Assembly (NCBI GenBank): GCA_002205125.1
Contig: NIOE01000012.1
Span: forward strand, 186,001-250,000
Length of the DNA: 64,000 nt
Direction of reading: 5' to 3'
Origin: Roseateles noduli
Lineage (GTDB): Bacteria > Pseudomonadota > Gammaproteobacteria > Burkholderiales > Burkholderiaceae_C
A program made the position numbers and the translations under genes. Below, piece by piece: positions 32,661 to 42,054 of the stretch (position 1 is the stretch's first letter; every line of letters starts with the position of its first letter). The notes beneath the pieces were generated by a model, which ran no database searches, was not told where the DNA came from, and worked only from the letters and a program-made list of their open reading frames with translations.

Positions 32661-34106
32661 ATGCCCACTCCTGCGATTCCATCGACTTCCTCGTCTTCAT
32701 CGACCTCCTCGACCTCGACTGACACCACCATGCACGCGAACGACGCCAACCCCGCCGCAGACACCGCCACCTTCCAATCGCTGATCCAGTCGTTGCCCGC
32801 GGACTTCCAATGGGGCTCCGCCACCAGCGCCGCGCAGATCGAGGGCGCCGCCCGCGAGGACGGCAAGGGCGAGTCGATCTGGGACCGCTTCTGCGCCCAG
32901 CCGGGCCGCATCAAGGACGCGTCCAACATCGACGTGGCCTGCGATCACTACCGCCGCTATCCCGAGGACGTGAAGCTGATGAAGTGGCTGGGGCTGGACG
33001 CCTACCGCTTCTCGTTCTCGTGGCCGCGCGTGCAGCCGCTGGGCCGCGGTGCGTGGAACGAGGCCGGCTTCGCGTTCTACGACCGGCTGATCGACGAGCT
33101 GCTCGCCGCCGGCATCAAGCCCAACGCGACGCTGTATCACTGGGACCTGCCGCAGGCGCTGGACGAGTCGATCGGCGGGCTGCTGTCGCGCGACGTGGTG
33201 CCGCTGTTCGCCGAATACGCCGCCGAGATCGCGCGCCGATTCGGCGACCGGCTGTCGACCATCGCCACGCTGAACGAGCCGTGGTGCTCGGCGACGCTGG
33301 GCTACGAGACCGCGCAGTTCGCGCCTGGCCACACCAACCGCGCCGAGGCCTACCAGGTCTCGCACCACCTGCTCATGATGCACGGCGCCGCGATCCAGGC
33401 GATGCGCGCGGTGGGCTCGAAGGCGCAGCTCGGCATCGTGCTGAACCACACGCCGTCCTTCCCGGCCGACCCGCTCAGCGAGGACGACCGCCGCGCCGCC
33501 CGCATCGACGACGGCACCAACGTGCGCTGGTACATGGACCCGGTGTTCCGCGGCCAGTACCCGGCCGACATCGTCGAGCACCTAGGCGCCGACGCGCCGA
33601 AGATCCAGGACGGCGACCTCGCGCTGATCCAGCAGCCGCTGGACTTCCTGGGCATCAACTTCTACACGCGCAGCGTGCTCAACGGGCAGCAGCAGTTCGT
33701 GACGCCGCCGGGGGAACTCGGCTTCACCGACATGGGCTGGGAGATCTATCCGCAGGCGCTGACGCAGCATCTGCTGCGCATCACCCGTGAGTACACGCCG
33801 CCGCCCATCGTGATCACGGAGAACGGCATGGCCAACGCGGACAGCATCGTCGACGGCCGCGTGCCCGACGCAGCGCGCATCGCCTACCTGCGCGGCCACC
33901 TGGAGGCGCTGGCCCAGGCGGTGGCGCTGGGCGCCGACGTGCGCGGCTATTTCTACTGGAGCCTGCTGGACAACTTCGAGTGGAACTCGGGTTACCTCAA
34001 GCGCTTCGGGCTGTTCCACGTCGACTACGCGTCGCAGGAGCGGCTGGCCAAGGACAGCGCGCACTGGTATCGCGACGCCATCGCGGCGTTCAAGGCCGGT
34101 CGTTGA
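32661..34106 (+). CDS. GH1 beta-glucosidase
   Basis: 481 aa if started at ATG 32661; the first ~25 residues are a Ser/Thr run (TSSSSSTSSTSTD) that looks non-essential, so ATG 32730 (MHANDANPAAD) is a good alternative. The family core begins DFQWGSATSAAQIEGAARED. The acid/base Glu is in TLNEPWCSATLGYE (about residue 206) and the nucleophile Glu in IVITENGMANAD (about residue 387). WSLLDNFEWNSGYLKRFGL gives the C-terminal aglycone/sugar-site Trp motif. No signal peptide, so it acts in the cytoplasm on imported cellobiose or aryl/alkyl-beta-glucosides. It lies 23 bp after the second permease and before glucokinase. Confidence 0.93.
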   Translation: MPTPAIPSTSSSSSTSSTSTDTTMHANDANPAADTATFQSLIQSLPADFQWGSATSAAQIEGAAREDGKGESIWDRFCAQPGRIKDASNIDVACDHYRRYPEDVKLMKWLGLDAYRFSFSWPRVQPLGRGAWNEAGFAFYDRLIDELLAAGIKPNATLYHWDLPQALDESIGGLLSRDVVPLFAEYAAEIARRFGDRLSTIATLNEPWCSATLGYETAQFAPGHTNRAEAYQVSHHLLMMHGAAIQAMRAVGSKAQLGIVLNHTPSFPADPLSEDDRRAARIDDGTNVRWYMDPVFRGQYPADIVEHLGADAPKIQDGDLALIQQPLDFLGINFYTRSVLNGQQQFVTPPGELGFTDMGWEIYPQALTQHLLRITREYTPPPIVITENGMANADSIVDGRVPDAARIAYLRGHLEALAQAVALGADVRGYFYWSLLDNFEWNSGYLKRFGLFHVDYASQERLAKDSAHWYRDAIAAFKAGR

Positions 34107-34282
34107 GAGTCTCCGCGCTTGACGCGTTCAAGGGCGCGTTGAGCGCGACGCGCTAAACACCGGCCGCGACGACGTCCGCCCTCGGGAGCCGATGGCGGGC
34201 TGTGGCAGCATCCGAGGCTTTTGCGGGCAGGCGACCAGCTTGCCCGGCGAAGTCCTGGAGCATCGGTGAAGGAAGAGAAGGC

Positions 34283-35281
34283 ATGAGACAAGGCGCAAAG
34301 ACGGCGCCGGCGCGTTTGCTGGCGGACGTGGGCGCGACGCATGTGCGTTTCGCCAGCCAGGGCGGCGCGGCTGATCCGTTGGAGCACGTGGCGCGGTACG
34401 TCTGCCGGGACTTCGACACGCTCTCGGACGCGATCTTCTATCACCTGCATCGCGAGGGCCTTCGGACGCCGCGCAGCTGCGCGATCGGCATCGCGACGGC
34501 GGTCACCGGCGACCACGTGCGGATGACCAACCATCACTGGAGTTTCTCCACGCGGGCGCTGCAGTCGGCGCTCGGTGCGGAGCGGTTGCTGGTGATCAAC
34601 GACTTCACCGCGCTGGCGCTCGCGTTGCCGACGATCGGACCGCAGTCGACGCGCAAGGTCGGCGGCGGCGAAGCCGTCGTCGGCGCGGCACGAGGGCTGG
34701 TCGGACCGGGAACGGGACTGGGCGTTTCGGGACTGCTGCCGTCCGAGGACGGGACCTCGATGGTCGCCGTCGGCGGAGAGGGCGGCCATGCGACGCTGTC
34801 CTCCTACGAGCCTGAGGAGCGCGTCGTGCTCGACCTGCTGCACCGCCGCTTCGGACACGTGTCGGCGGAACGCGCCGTGTCCGGGCCTGGCCTGGAAAAT
34901 CTCTACACGGCGCTCGCCGAACTGCGGGGGCTCAAACTCGCGCCCGGCGAAGGCCGCAGTGCACACGCCATCACCACGGCCGCACTGGCGGGTGAGCAGT
35001 TCAGCAGTGACGTCCTCAGCATGTTCTGCGCGCTGCTCGGCGACATCGCCGGCCACGTTGCCCTCACGCTTGGCGCTCGCGGCGGGCTTTATATCGGCGG
35101 CGGCATCGTGCCTCGCCTCGGCGAATGGTTCGATCGCAGCCCGTTCCGGACGCGCTTCGAAACCTGCGGGCGGCTGACCTCGTATCTGCGCGCCATCCCG
35201 ACTTTCGTCGTCCACGAGGCGGACCAGGCGCCGCTGCTCGGCGCCAGCCGGGCGCTGGATCGGGACGTGCTGACGCACTAA
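34283..35281 (+). CDS. glk: glucokinase (Glk family)
   Basis: 332 aa from ATG 34283 with GGAAGAGAAGG upstream. Motifs are ARLLADVGATHVRFA (phosphate-1 loop, variant of LLADIGGTNARFA), LLVINDFTALALALP with the catalytic Asp, LVGPGTGLGVSGLLP, and GGEGGHATLSSYEPEE. The hexokinase-fold order matches bacterial ATP-dependent glucokinase of the Glk rather than ROK branch. Glucose released by the GH1 enzyme would be phosphorylated here, closing the catabolic route. It is followed by a bidirectional terminator. Confidence 0.88.
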   Translation: MRQGAKTAPARLLADVGATHVRFASQGGAADPLEHVARYVCRDFDTLSDAIFYHLHREGLRTPRSCAIGIATAVTGDHVRMTNHHWSFSTRALQSALGAERLLVINDFTALALALPTIGPQSTRKVGGGEAVVGAARGLVGPGTGLGVSGLLPSEDGTSMVAVGGEGGHATLSSYEPEERVVLDLLHRRFGHVSAERAVSGPGLENLYTALAELRGLKLAPGEGRSAHAITTAALAGEQFSSDVLSMFCALLGDIAGHVALTLGARGGLYIGGGIVPRLGEWFDRSPFRTRFETCGRLTSYLRAIPTFVVHEADQAPLLGASRALDRDVLTH

Positions 35282-35285
35282 AAGA

Positions 35286-35308
35286 AACGGCCGGGAATCC
35301 CGGCCGTT
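35286..35308. terminator. bidirectional terminator between glucokinase and the M13 peptidase
   Basis: AACGGCCGGG/CCCGGCCGTT, a perfect 10-bp stem with a 3-base loop, sits 5 bp after the glucokinase stop and just beyond the end of the convergent peptidase gene, with A-rich and T-containing flanks. Confidence 0.8.
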
Positions 35309-35327
35309 CTGCTTTGCGAGGGTCCGG

Positions 35328-37349
35328 TTACCAGATCCGGATGCGATCGTCGCTGGACTTGAACATCTTGTCGCCCGGCTTGGTCTTGAAGGCCTCGTGG
35401 AAGCCGTCATGGTTGACGGCGGCACCGTTGGCCCGGAACTCCGGCGGCGAGTGCGGATCGATGGTCAGCAGCTGCAGCTTGCGCTCGTCGCGCGCCTTCT
35501 CGCGCCACGCCTGCGACCAGCCCATGAAGAAGCGCTGCTCGCCCGTGTAGCCGTCGATCACCGGCGCCGGCTTGCCGCCCAGCGAGCGCAGATACGCCTT
35601 GTACGCGATCTGCAGGCCGGACAGGTCGGCGATGTTCTCGCCCAGCGTCAGCTTGCCGTTCAGGTGCTTGCCGGCGATGGGCTCATAGCCCTCGTACTGG
35701 GCGACCAGCCTGTTGCCGATGGCGTCGAAGGCCTTGCGGTCGTCGTCGGTCCACCAGTTGCGCAGCTTGCCGTCCCCGTCGAACTGGCTGCCCTGGTCGT
35801 CGAAGCCGTGGCTGATCTCATGCCCGATGACCGCGCCGATGGCGCCGTAGTTCACCGCGTCGTCCGCCTTCGTGTTGTAGAAGGGCGGCTGCAGGATGGC
35901 GGCCGGGAAGACGATCTCGTTGAGCGTCGGGTTGTAGTACGCATTGACGGTCTGCGGCGTCATCAGCCACTCGCGGCGATCGACGGGCTTGCTGGCCTTG
36001 GCAGCCTGCCGCTTCCACTCGAAGACCGAGGCGCGCAGGTTGTTGCCCACCGGATCGCCGGCCTTCACCTCCAGCGCGCCGTAGTCGCGCCAGACGTCGG
36101 GGTAGCCGATCTTCACCATGTACTTCGACAGCTTGTCCTGCGCCTGCGCCTTCGTCGCCGGCGTCATCCAGCTCAGCTTGTCGATGGATTCCTTGTACGA
36201 GGCCAGCAGGTTGTTGACCAGCTGCACCATGCGCGCCTTGTCGGCGGCCGGGAAGTGGCGCTTGACGTAGACCTCGCCGACGGCCTCGCCCAGCGCGCCG
36301 TTGACGTTGCCCACGGCCTGCTGCCAACGCGGCAGCTGGCTCTTCGCGCCGGTCAGCGCCGCGCCGTGGAAGGCGAAGTGCGCGTCGCGGTAGACCTTGG
36401 GCAGCGTCGAGGCGTTGGCGTCGAGGGTGCGGAAGGTCAGGTAGAGCTTGAGGTCGTCGAGCGGAGCCTCGCCCAGGATCTTCGCGGCGCCGGCCAGGTA
36501 GCTGGGCTGCGAGGCCGAGAGCTTGTCCAGGCCCGGCAGCGAGGCGGCGGTGAAGAAGGCGTTCCAGTCGAAGCCCGGCGCCTTCTGCGCCAGCTCGGCG
36601 GGCGTCATCGGGTTGTAGGTCTTCTGCGGATCGCGCAGCTCGACCTTGTCCCACTGCACCTGGGCCAGTCGCTCCTCGAGCGCCAGCACGCGCTGCGCGC
36701 TGCCGGCCGGATCGGCGATGCCGGCGGCCTTCGCGAGCGTCTGCAGGTAGTCGACGTAGGCGCCGCGGGCCTTGCCCAGGCGCTCGTCGTCCTTCTTCAG
36801 GTAGTAGTCGCGGTCCGGCAGGCCCAGGCCGCCCTGCCAGGTCTGCAGGCGGTTGATGGTGGGATCCTGGTAGTCGGCCTCGATGCCCAGCGGCACCGGC
36901 AGGTCGACGACGCCGGTCTGCGCGCCCAGCCAGGTGGCCAGCTGCTCGCGCGTCTGGATCGCGGCGATGCTGTCCAGCAGCGGCTTGACCGGGGCCAGTC
37001 CGGCCTTGTCGATCGCCGCCGTGTTCATGTAGGCGGCGTAGTAGTCGCCGATCTTCTGCTCGACGGTGCCGCCCTTGGCCTTCTTCTTGGAGAGGTCCTC
37101 GATGATGGCGCGCGCCCGCTTGTCGGACAGGTCCGCCAGCAGATGGAAGGCGCCGTAGGAGGACTTGTCGGCGGGGATCTCGGTGGTCGAGAGCCAGTGG
37201 CCGTTGGCGGCGCGGAAGAGGTCGTCCTGCGGCCGGACCGACTTGTCGTAGCCCTTGAGGTCGAGACCCGATTGCGGCGGTGCCGCCAGGGCGAAGCCGC
37301 CCAGCTGCATCAGCAGGGCGAGGGTGGTGAGGCGGAGGGCAGTCTTCAT
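35328..37349 (-). CDS. M13 family zinc metallopeptidase (PepO/neprilysin-like), exported
   Basis: 673 aa. A signal peptide ends near GGFALAAPPQ. The conserved N-terminal helical half begins with SVRPQDDLFRAANGHWL. The catalytic half has NAYYNPTLNEIVFPAAILQP, the zinc motif VIGHEISHGFDD (HExxH, about residue 510), ENIADLSGL providing the third ligand Glu, and ends NDRIRIW-like (SSDDRIRIW). Family members cut short peptides; in bacteria they are periplasmic or extracellular. It is transcribed alone. Confidence 0.93.
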   Translation of the reverse strand: MKTALRLTTLALLMQLGGFALAAPPQSGLDLKGYDKSVRPQDDLFRAANGHWLSTTEIPADKSSYGAFHLLADLSDKRARAIIEDLSKKKAKGGTVEQKIGDYYAAYMNTAAIDKAGLAPVKPLLDSIAAIQTREQLATWLGAQTGVVDLPVPLGIEADYQDPTINRLQTWQGGLGLPDRDYYLKKDDERLGKARGAYVDYLQTLAKAAGIADPAGSAQRVLALEERLAQVQWDKVELRDPQKTYNPMTPAELAQKAPGFDWNAFFTAASLPGLDKLSASQPSYLAGAAKILGEAPLDDLKLYLTFRTLDANASTLPKVYRDAHFAFHGAALTGAKSQLPRWQQAVGNVNGALGEAVGEVYVKRHFPAADKARMVQLVNNLLASYKESIDKLSWMTPATKAQAQDKLSKYMVKIGYPDVWRDYGALEVKAGDPVGNNLRASVFEWKRQAAKASKPVDRREWLMTPQTVNAYYNPTLNEIVFPAAILQPPFYNTKADDAVNYGAIGAVIGHEISHGFDDQGSQFDGDGKLRNWWTDDDRKAFDAIGNRLVAQYEGYEPIAGKHLNGKLTLGENIADLSGLQIAYKAYLRSLGGKPAPVIDGYTGEQRFFMGWSQAWREKARDERKLQLLTIDPHSPPEFRANGAAVNHDGFHEAFKTKPGDKMFKSSDDRIRIW

Positions 37350-37484
37350 CGCAAGCAGCTCTTGAGCGCGGGCCGGGCCCGACGAGGCCGCCAGCCTATG
37401 CCAGAAGACAGGCCCATGACAAAAGGCATGAGCCCGCCTGTGGCGCCCGCCGCACCGGGACTTTCCAGCTTGCCGCGAGGCGGA

Positions 37485-38447
37485 TCAAGTGGCTGGGCAG
37501 CGCCCGCCGATGCTCGCCGGCGCCCCGGCCTTTACCTCCGCTTTACCGGAGGATGCGGGCGATCGCGTGCTCAACGTCAGCGCCGCGATGACGAGCGCCG
37601 CACCGATCCACTCCTGCATCGCCGGATGCTGACCCAGCGCGACGCTCATCAGCAGTGCGGACACCGGCACCCCGTTCAGGAACAGCGTCCCCCGGGACGC
37701 ACCCAGCTGACGCACGCCGAAGTTGAAGGCGACGACTGCCGCGACCGTCGGTACGGCAGCGATGTAGACGAGGTGCGGCACGACGGGCGTGACGTCGGTC
37801 CATGCAGGCGCGGCGATCCAGCCGCCGGCCGTCGCGACGAGAGCGAACGCCACCTGCCACGGCAGCGCCGCGATGGCGGTCAGGCCGGTGTATTCGAGCG
37901 GGCTGAGGTCCGGCACCTTCGCCGCGCCGCGCGTGTAGAGCACCCAGCCGACGGTGCCCAGCAGGGTCAGCGCGTCGCCCAGCAGCATGTGCGGCGGGCC
38001 GTCCGTGCGGCCGAGCACGCCGGAGACGAGGACGACGCCGCTCAGCGCCAGCACCGCCGCGCCGGCCACGGCGATCCCCGGCCGCTGGCCGTCGAGCAGC
38101 CAGCGCAGCAGGATCGTTGTCATCGGCATCGTCGCCATCAGCACCGCGCCGTGCGAGGGCAGCGAGAGCTTCAGCCCTTCCAGCACCAGGATGCCGAAGA
38201 AGCCGTAGCCCAGCACCCCGTAGCGCGTCAGCGTGCCCCAATGGGCGCGGAGCTTGGTCCAGGGCCGTTGGCCGAAGAAGGCGACCAGCAGCGTCATGTC
38301 GACGCCCGCCAGCAGATAGCGCAGCGCCGTGAACCAGATCGGATCGAGGCGGCTCAGCACCGGCTTGCCGACGAGGAACAGGCTGCCCCACGAGACGGCC
38401 GCGAACAGCATGGCGACGGTGGCGGCATAGGGATTGGAGAGGCTCAT
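37485..38447 (-). CDS. DMT family (EamA) transporter
   Basis: 320 aa with ten hydrophobic segments in two EamA repeats, for example ATVAMLFAAVSWGSLFLVGK, LMATMPMTTILLRWLLDGQR and TLFLNGVPVSALLMSVALGQ. The glycine- and proline-marked segment ends and the repeated architecture are typical of drug/metabolite exporters. Substrate unknown. The LysR gene at 38586 is divergent and probably regulates it; a LysR-DMT pair is a common exporter arrangement. Confidence 0.88.
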   Translation of the reverse strand: MSLSNPYAATVAMLFAAVSWGSLFLVGKPVLSRLDPIWFTALRYLLAGVDMTLLVAFFGQRPWTKLRAHWGTLTRYGVLGYGFFGILVLEGLKLSLPSHGAVLMATMPMTTILLRWLLDGQRPGIAVAGAAVLALSGVVLVSGVLGRTDGPPHMLLGDALTLLGTVGWVLYTRGAAKVPDLSPLEYTGLTAIAALPWQVAFALVATAGGWIAAPAWTDVTPVVPHLVYIAAVPTVAAVVAFNFGVRQLGASRGTLFLNGVPVSALLMSVALGQHPAMQEWIGAALVIAALTLSTRSPASSGKAEVKAGAPASIGGRCPAT

Positions 38448-38585
38448 GGCGGCCTTCGCTTTCGCAGGACTTCGATGGAACGGAAGTCTGGGCGCCGTCC
38501 TCCGCGCGGTCCATGCGCATCTTTGGAACAGGCGTTTTGAGAATCTGAACGCCGATCCAACGGCGGCTTGTCAGAATCCGGACCC

Positions 38586-39464
38586 ATGGAGCTGTACCAG
38601 CTGAAGAGTTTTCTGGCCGTCGTCGCCGAACGGAACCTGACCCGCGCGGCGGAGAAGGTGTTCACGTCCGTGCCCGCCGTCAGCGCGCAGATCAAGGCGC
38701 TGGAGGAGGAACTCGGCGTGCAGCTGTTCGAGCGCAGCTCGCGCGGCATGACGCTGACGTCCGCCGGAGAGAAGCTCGCCGAGGAAGCCCGCCGCACCCT
38801 TGAGGCCGCACAGCGCCTGCGGCACGCCGCCGCGCAGATCCGCGGCGACGTGCAAGGCGTGCTGCGCATGGGGACGGTCAGCGATCCGATCTCGCTGCGT
38901 CTGGGCGATGTGCTGGTGAAACTGGCGGAGCGGCATCCCGGCATCGGCCTGCAGCTGATGCAACGCCTGTCGCTGCAGAGCGTCGAAGCCCTGCGTCGCG
39001 GCGAGGTCGACTGCGCCTACGTCCTCCACGACAACGAGACCGCGGAGGGTCTCATCGTCAATCGGCTGCGGCGGATGGAACTGGCGATCGCGGTGCCGCG
39101 CCGTTTCGCCGACCGCGAGTGGCCGGTGTCGCGGGATGCGCTGCTGTCGCTGCCCTGGATCGGCACGCCGGTGGTCTGCGGGCTGCGCGCCGCGGCCGAG
39201 CGACTGTTCCAGAGCGCCGGCCGCGAGCCGCCGCACAGCCTGATGGCCGAAACCGAGGCCGCCGTGCGCGGCATGGTGGCGAGCGGCCTCGGGGCCGCGA
39301 TCCTCCGGCTCGACCAGGCGCAGGCCGCCGTCGATGCCGGGGAGCTGCGGATCTGGCCGCACTGGCAGGACGAGACCTGGCTGTGCTGGCTGCAGAAGGA
39401 AGGTCCCGAGGAACACGCGCTGACTGCCGTGCGGGAGCTGGTCGAGGAAGTCTGGCGGGACTGA
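38586..39464 (+). CDS. LysR-type transcriptional regulator
   Basis: 292 aa from ATG 38586 (MELYQLKSFLAVVAERNLT). The wHTH is RAAEKVFTSVPAVSAQIKAL followed by EEELGVQLFERSSRGMTLT. The effector domain starts near VLRMGTVSDPISLRLGDVLV. The ATG is preferred over the ORF start six codons earlier because LysR proteins characteristically begin MELxxLxxF. It is divergent from the DMT transporter, its likely target. Confidence 0.9.
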   Translation: MELYQLKSFLAVVAERNLTRAAEKVFTSVPAVSAQIKALEEELGVQLFERSSRGMTLTSAGEKLAEEARRTLEAAQRLRHAAAQIRGDVQGVLRMGTVSDPISLRLGDVLVKLAERHPGIGLQLMQRLSLQSVEALRRGEVDCAYVLHDNETAEGLIVNRLRRMELAIAVPRRFADREWPVSRDALLSLPWIGTPVVCGLRAAAERLFQSAGREPPHSLMAETEAAVRGMVASGLGAAILRLDQAQAAVDAGELRIWPHWQDETWLCWLQKEGPEEHALTAVRELVEEVWRD

Positions 39465-39521
39465 GCCGGCCAGTCGCGGACCGACCTCCGGACTGAAGGC
39501 CGCCGTCGGATTCTTTTTCGA

Positions 39522-39533
39522 CCGACCGGTCGG
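39522..39533. promoter_or_regulatory. CCGACCGGTCGG palindrome before the acyl-CoA genes
   Basis: A perfect 12-bp palindrome lies 37 bp before the crotonase start, in an A/T-poor context but just after a TTCTTTTT stretch. TetR-type regulators of fatty-acid and branched-chain degradation often use sites of the form GACCGnnCGGTC. No TetR gene lies in the window. Confidence 0.4.
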
Positions 39534-39570
39534 GCTGCGATACTCCGGCGATCACAACGGAGACTGCATC

Positions 39571-40371
39571 GTGGAGACCCTGCAGATATCGACCGACGCG
39601 CGTGGCGTGGCCCGCGTGACGATGAACCGGCCCGAGGTGTTCAACGCCTTTGACGAAGCCATGATCGCCGCCCTCGATGCCGCCTTCGAGCGGCTCGGGC
39701 AGGACCCGGCGGTGCGCATCGTCGTGCTGGAAGGCGCCGGCAAGGCCTTCAGCGCTGGGGCTGATCTCCAATGGATGAAACGCGCGTCCGAAGCGACGCA
39801 AGAGTGGAACGCCGAGGACGCGCGCCGCTTCGCCGGCATGCTCGACCGGATCGCGCGCTGCCCGAAACCGACGATCGCCAAGGTCCACGGCGTGGCCCTG
39901 GGCGGCGGCGTTGGCCTGACGCTGGCCTGCGACATCGCCGTCGCCGCAGCCGGCGCGCAGTTCGCGGTCAGCGAGGCCCGCTTCGGCATCCTGCCGTCGG
40001 TGATCGGCCCCTACGTGATCAACGCGGTCGGGCCGCGTGAGGCGCGCCGGCTCGCGCTGACCGCCAGCCGCATTCCGGCCGCCGAGGCGCTGCGGATCGG
40101 CATGCTGCATGAGGTCGTCGAGAGCGACGCGGCCGGCGGCCTCGACGGCGCCGTCGAACGCTGGATCGGGGAGCTGCTGATGAACGGTCCGCAGGCCCAG
40201 GCGGAGATCAAGACGCTGTTCGCGCAGCTCGAGGTCGGCCCGGTGACCGATGAGGTCCGCGAAGTGACTGCGCAGACCATCGCCCGCGTGCGCATGGGCG
40301 CGGAGGCGAAGGAGGGCTTTGCCGCTTTCCTCGGCAAGCGGCCTGCGACCTGGGTGCCGCGCCCAGATTGA
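39571..40371 (+). CDS. enoyl-CoA hydratase/isomerase family (methylglutaconyl-CoA hydratase-like)
   Basis: 266 aa from a GTG at 39571. Crotonase landmarks are VTMNRPEVFNAFDEAMIAAL, the oxyanion loop GAGKAFSAGADLQWMKR, and the second oxyanion segment HGVALGGGVGLTLACDIAVA with FAVSEARFGILPSVIGPYVI carrying the general-base Glu. The GADLQWMKR string is characteristic of the LiuC/AtuE-like subgroup, though phenylacetate-pathway hydratases are close. The next gene is a PaaH-type dehydrogenase, so the pair performs hydration and oxidation of an enoyl-CoA. Confidence 0.85.
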   Translation: METLQISTDARGVARVTMNRPEVFNAFDEAMIAALDAAFERLGQDPAVRIVVLEGAGKAFSAGADLQWMKRASEATQEWNAEDARRFAGMLDRIARCPKPTIAKVHGVALGGGVGLTLACDIAVAAAGAQFAVSEARFGILPSVIGPYVINAVGPREARRLALTASRIPAAEALRIGMLHEVVESDAAGGLDGAVERWIGELLMNGPQAQAEIKTLFAQLEVGPVTDEVREVTAQTIARVRMGAEAKEGFAAFLGKRPATWVPRPD

Positions 40372-40429
40372 CCAGCACCGGAACTGGAACCGGTACGAAA
40401 ACCGGAACGCGAAGCATACGGAGACAGCA

Positions 40430-41977
40430 ATGACGGAATCGACTGGATCGATGGGATCCTGGCGCATCGCGACGGCACCGGCCGCGCAGGCGCCGGTGGC
40501 GGTGATCGGGGCGGGCGTGATGGGCGCGGGCATCGCGCAGGTGGCGGCGCAGGCGGGCCATCCGGTTCAGCTGATGGACCTGCGCGAGGGCGCTGCCGCC
40601 GCGGCGATCGCGCAGATCGGCAAGGCGCTCGACGGGCTCGTGACCAAGGGCCGAATGGAAGCCGCGGAGCGCGACACGGTGATGGGCCGCCTCTCGCCGG
40701 CCGGCGCGACTGCAGACCTGAAGGATGCGGCGCTGGTGATCGAGGTGATCGTCGAGAAGCTCGAACCCAAGCAGGCGCTGCTGCGCGAGCTCGACGCGCT
40801 CCTGCCGCCCGACGCGCTGATCGCGTCCAACACCTCGTCGATAAGCCTTACCGCGCTGGCCAACGGCATGACGACGCCGCGCCGCCTGGTCGGCATGCAC
40901 TTCTTCAATCCGGTGCCGCTGATGAAGCTGGTGGAGGTCGTCTGGGGCGCGGAGACGGATCCGTCGGCCGCTCAGGCGATCGAGCAGTTGTCGCGTCGCT
41001 GGGGCAAGACGCCCGTCCACGCCAGGTCGACGCCGGGCTTCATCGTGAATCGCATCGCCCGGCCGTACTACGCCGAGACGCTCGCGCTGCTGCAGGAGCA
41101 GGCCAGCTCACCCGCGCAGCTGGACCGCGCGCTGCGCGGCGCCGGCTTCCGCATGGGACCGTGCGAGTTGATGGACCTGATCGGACACGACACCAACTAC
41201 CTCGTGACCCAGTCGGTGTTCGAGGCCAACTTCGGCGACAAGCGCTATCAGCCGTCGCTGGTGCAGAAGGCGCTCGTCGACGGTGGGAGACTGGGACGCA
41301 AGTCCGGCAAGGGCTTCTATGAGGGCGTGCCGGCCTCCACTTCGACGTCGCCGGCAGGGAGCGCCACCGCGACCGACGCAGACGTCGGTGGGGTCACGCT
41401 GGCAGGGCAGGGCCCGCTGGTCGAGCGCCTCGGTGCCTGGATGACGACGCGCGGCGTCGCGTTCGAGCGCGACGCCACGACGGACTGGAACGGCGTGGCC
41501 ATCGACGGTCTGCAGTTGCACTTCACGCGCGGGCGTTGCGCCGCGCAACTGGCGCACGAGCGCGGCCAACCCGGATTGGCGGTGATCGACTGGCCGCTGG
41601 CGCCGGATCGCATCGAGGGGCTGGCCATCGCCTTCGCCTCACGGGTCGACGCCGCGTCGCGGGAGCATGCCGAAGCGCTGCTGCGCCGTCTTGGATGGGA
41701 GCCACTCGTGCTGCGCGACGTGCCGGGTCTTGCCGTCGCCCGCACGATCGCGATGCTGGTCAATGAGGGGGCCGACGCCGTCTGGCAAGGCGTCTGCGAC
41801 GAGGCCGGCGCCGACACGGCGATGAAGCTCGGCGTGAACTACCCGGCGGGACCGTTCGAATGGCTTGCGCTGCTCGGCGCCCCGGCCGTCGTGGACGCCC
41901 TCGACGGCCTCTTCGACGCGTACCGCAGCGAACGCTACCGCGTCAGCCCGCTCCTGCGGCAGCGACTCTGGGGTTGA
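40430..41977 (+). CDS. 3-hydroxyacyl-CoA dehydrogenase (PaaH/PaaC type)
   Basis: 515 aa. The NAD domain has VAVIGAGVMGAGIAQVAAQA and IASNTSSISLTALANGMTTP, followed by the catalytic His in RLVGMHFFNPVPLMKLVEVV. The first C-terminal helical domain reads GFIVNRIARPYYAETLALLQ, ELMDLIGHDTNYLVTQSVFE. A second, degenerate repeat ends in YPAGPFEWLALLGAPAVVDA. The two-repeat length near 500 aa is typical of 3-hydroxyadipyl-CoA dehydrogenase PaaH, as opposed to the ~285-aa short-chain enzymes. Together with the thiolase at 43460 this suggests an adipyl-CoA-type end pathway of aromatic acids, but ordinary beta-oxidation is not excluded. Confidence 0.87.
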   Translation: MTESTGSMGSWRIATAPAAQAPVAVIGAGVMGAGIAQVAAQAGHPVQLMDLREGAAAAAIAQIGKALDGLVTKGRMEAAERDTVMGRLSPAGATADLKDAALVIEVIVEKLEPKQALLRELDALLPPDALIASNTSSISLTALANGMTTPRRLVGMHFFNPVPLMKLVEVVWGAETDPSAAQAIEQLSRRWGKTPVHARSTPGFIVNRIARPYYAETLALLQEQASSPAQLDRALRGAGFRMGPCELMDLIGHDTNYLVTQSVFEANFGDKRYQPSLVQKALVDGGRLGRKSGKGFYEGVPASTSTSPAGSATATDADVGGVTLAGQGPLVERLGAWMTTRGVAFERDATTDWNGVAIDGLQLHFTRGRCAAQLAHERGQPGLAVIDWPLAPDRIEGLAIAFASRVDAASREHAEALLRRLGWEPLVLRDVPGLAVARTIAMLVNEGADAVWQGVCDEAGADTAMKLGVNYPAGPFEWLALLGAPAVVDALDGLFDAYRSERYRVSPLLRQRLWG

Positions 41978-41988
41978 GGCGCGCATGA

Positions 41989-42014
41989 AAAAAGCGACCC
42001 GCGGGTCGCTTTTT
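41989..42014. terminator. bidirectional intrinsic terminator
   Basis: AAAAAGCGACCCG/CGGGTCGCTTTTT is a perfect 13-bp palindrome with A-run and T-run flanks, between the dehydrogenase gene and the convergent IclR gene. It can serve both strands. Confidence 0.85.
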
Positions 42015-42054
42015 CGTTGGTGCCAGAGGGTGCCGGCTTTCAGCCTTTGAAGCC

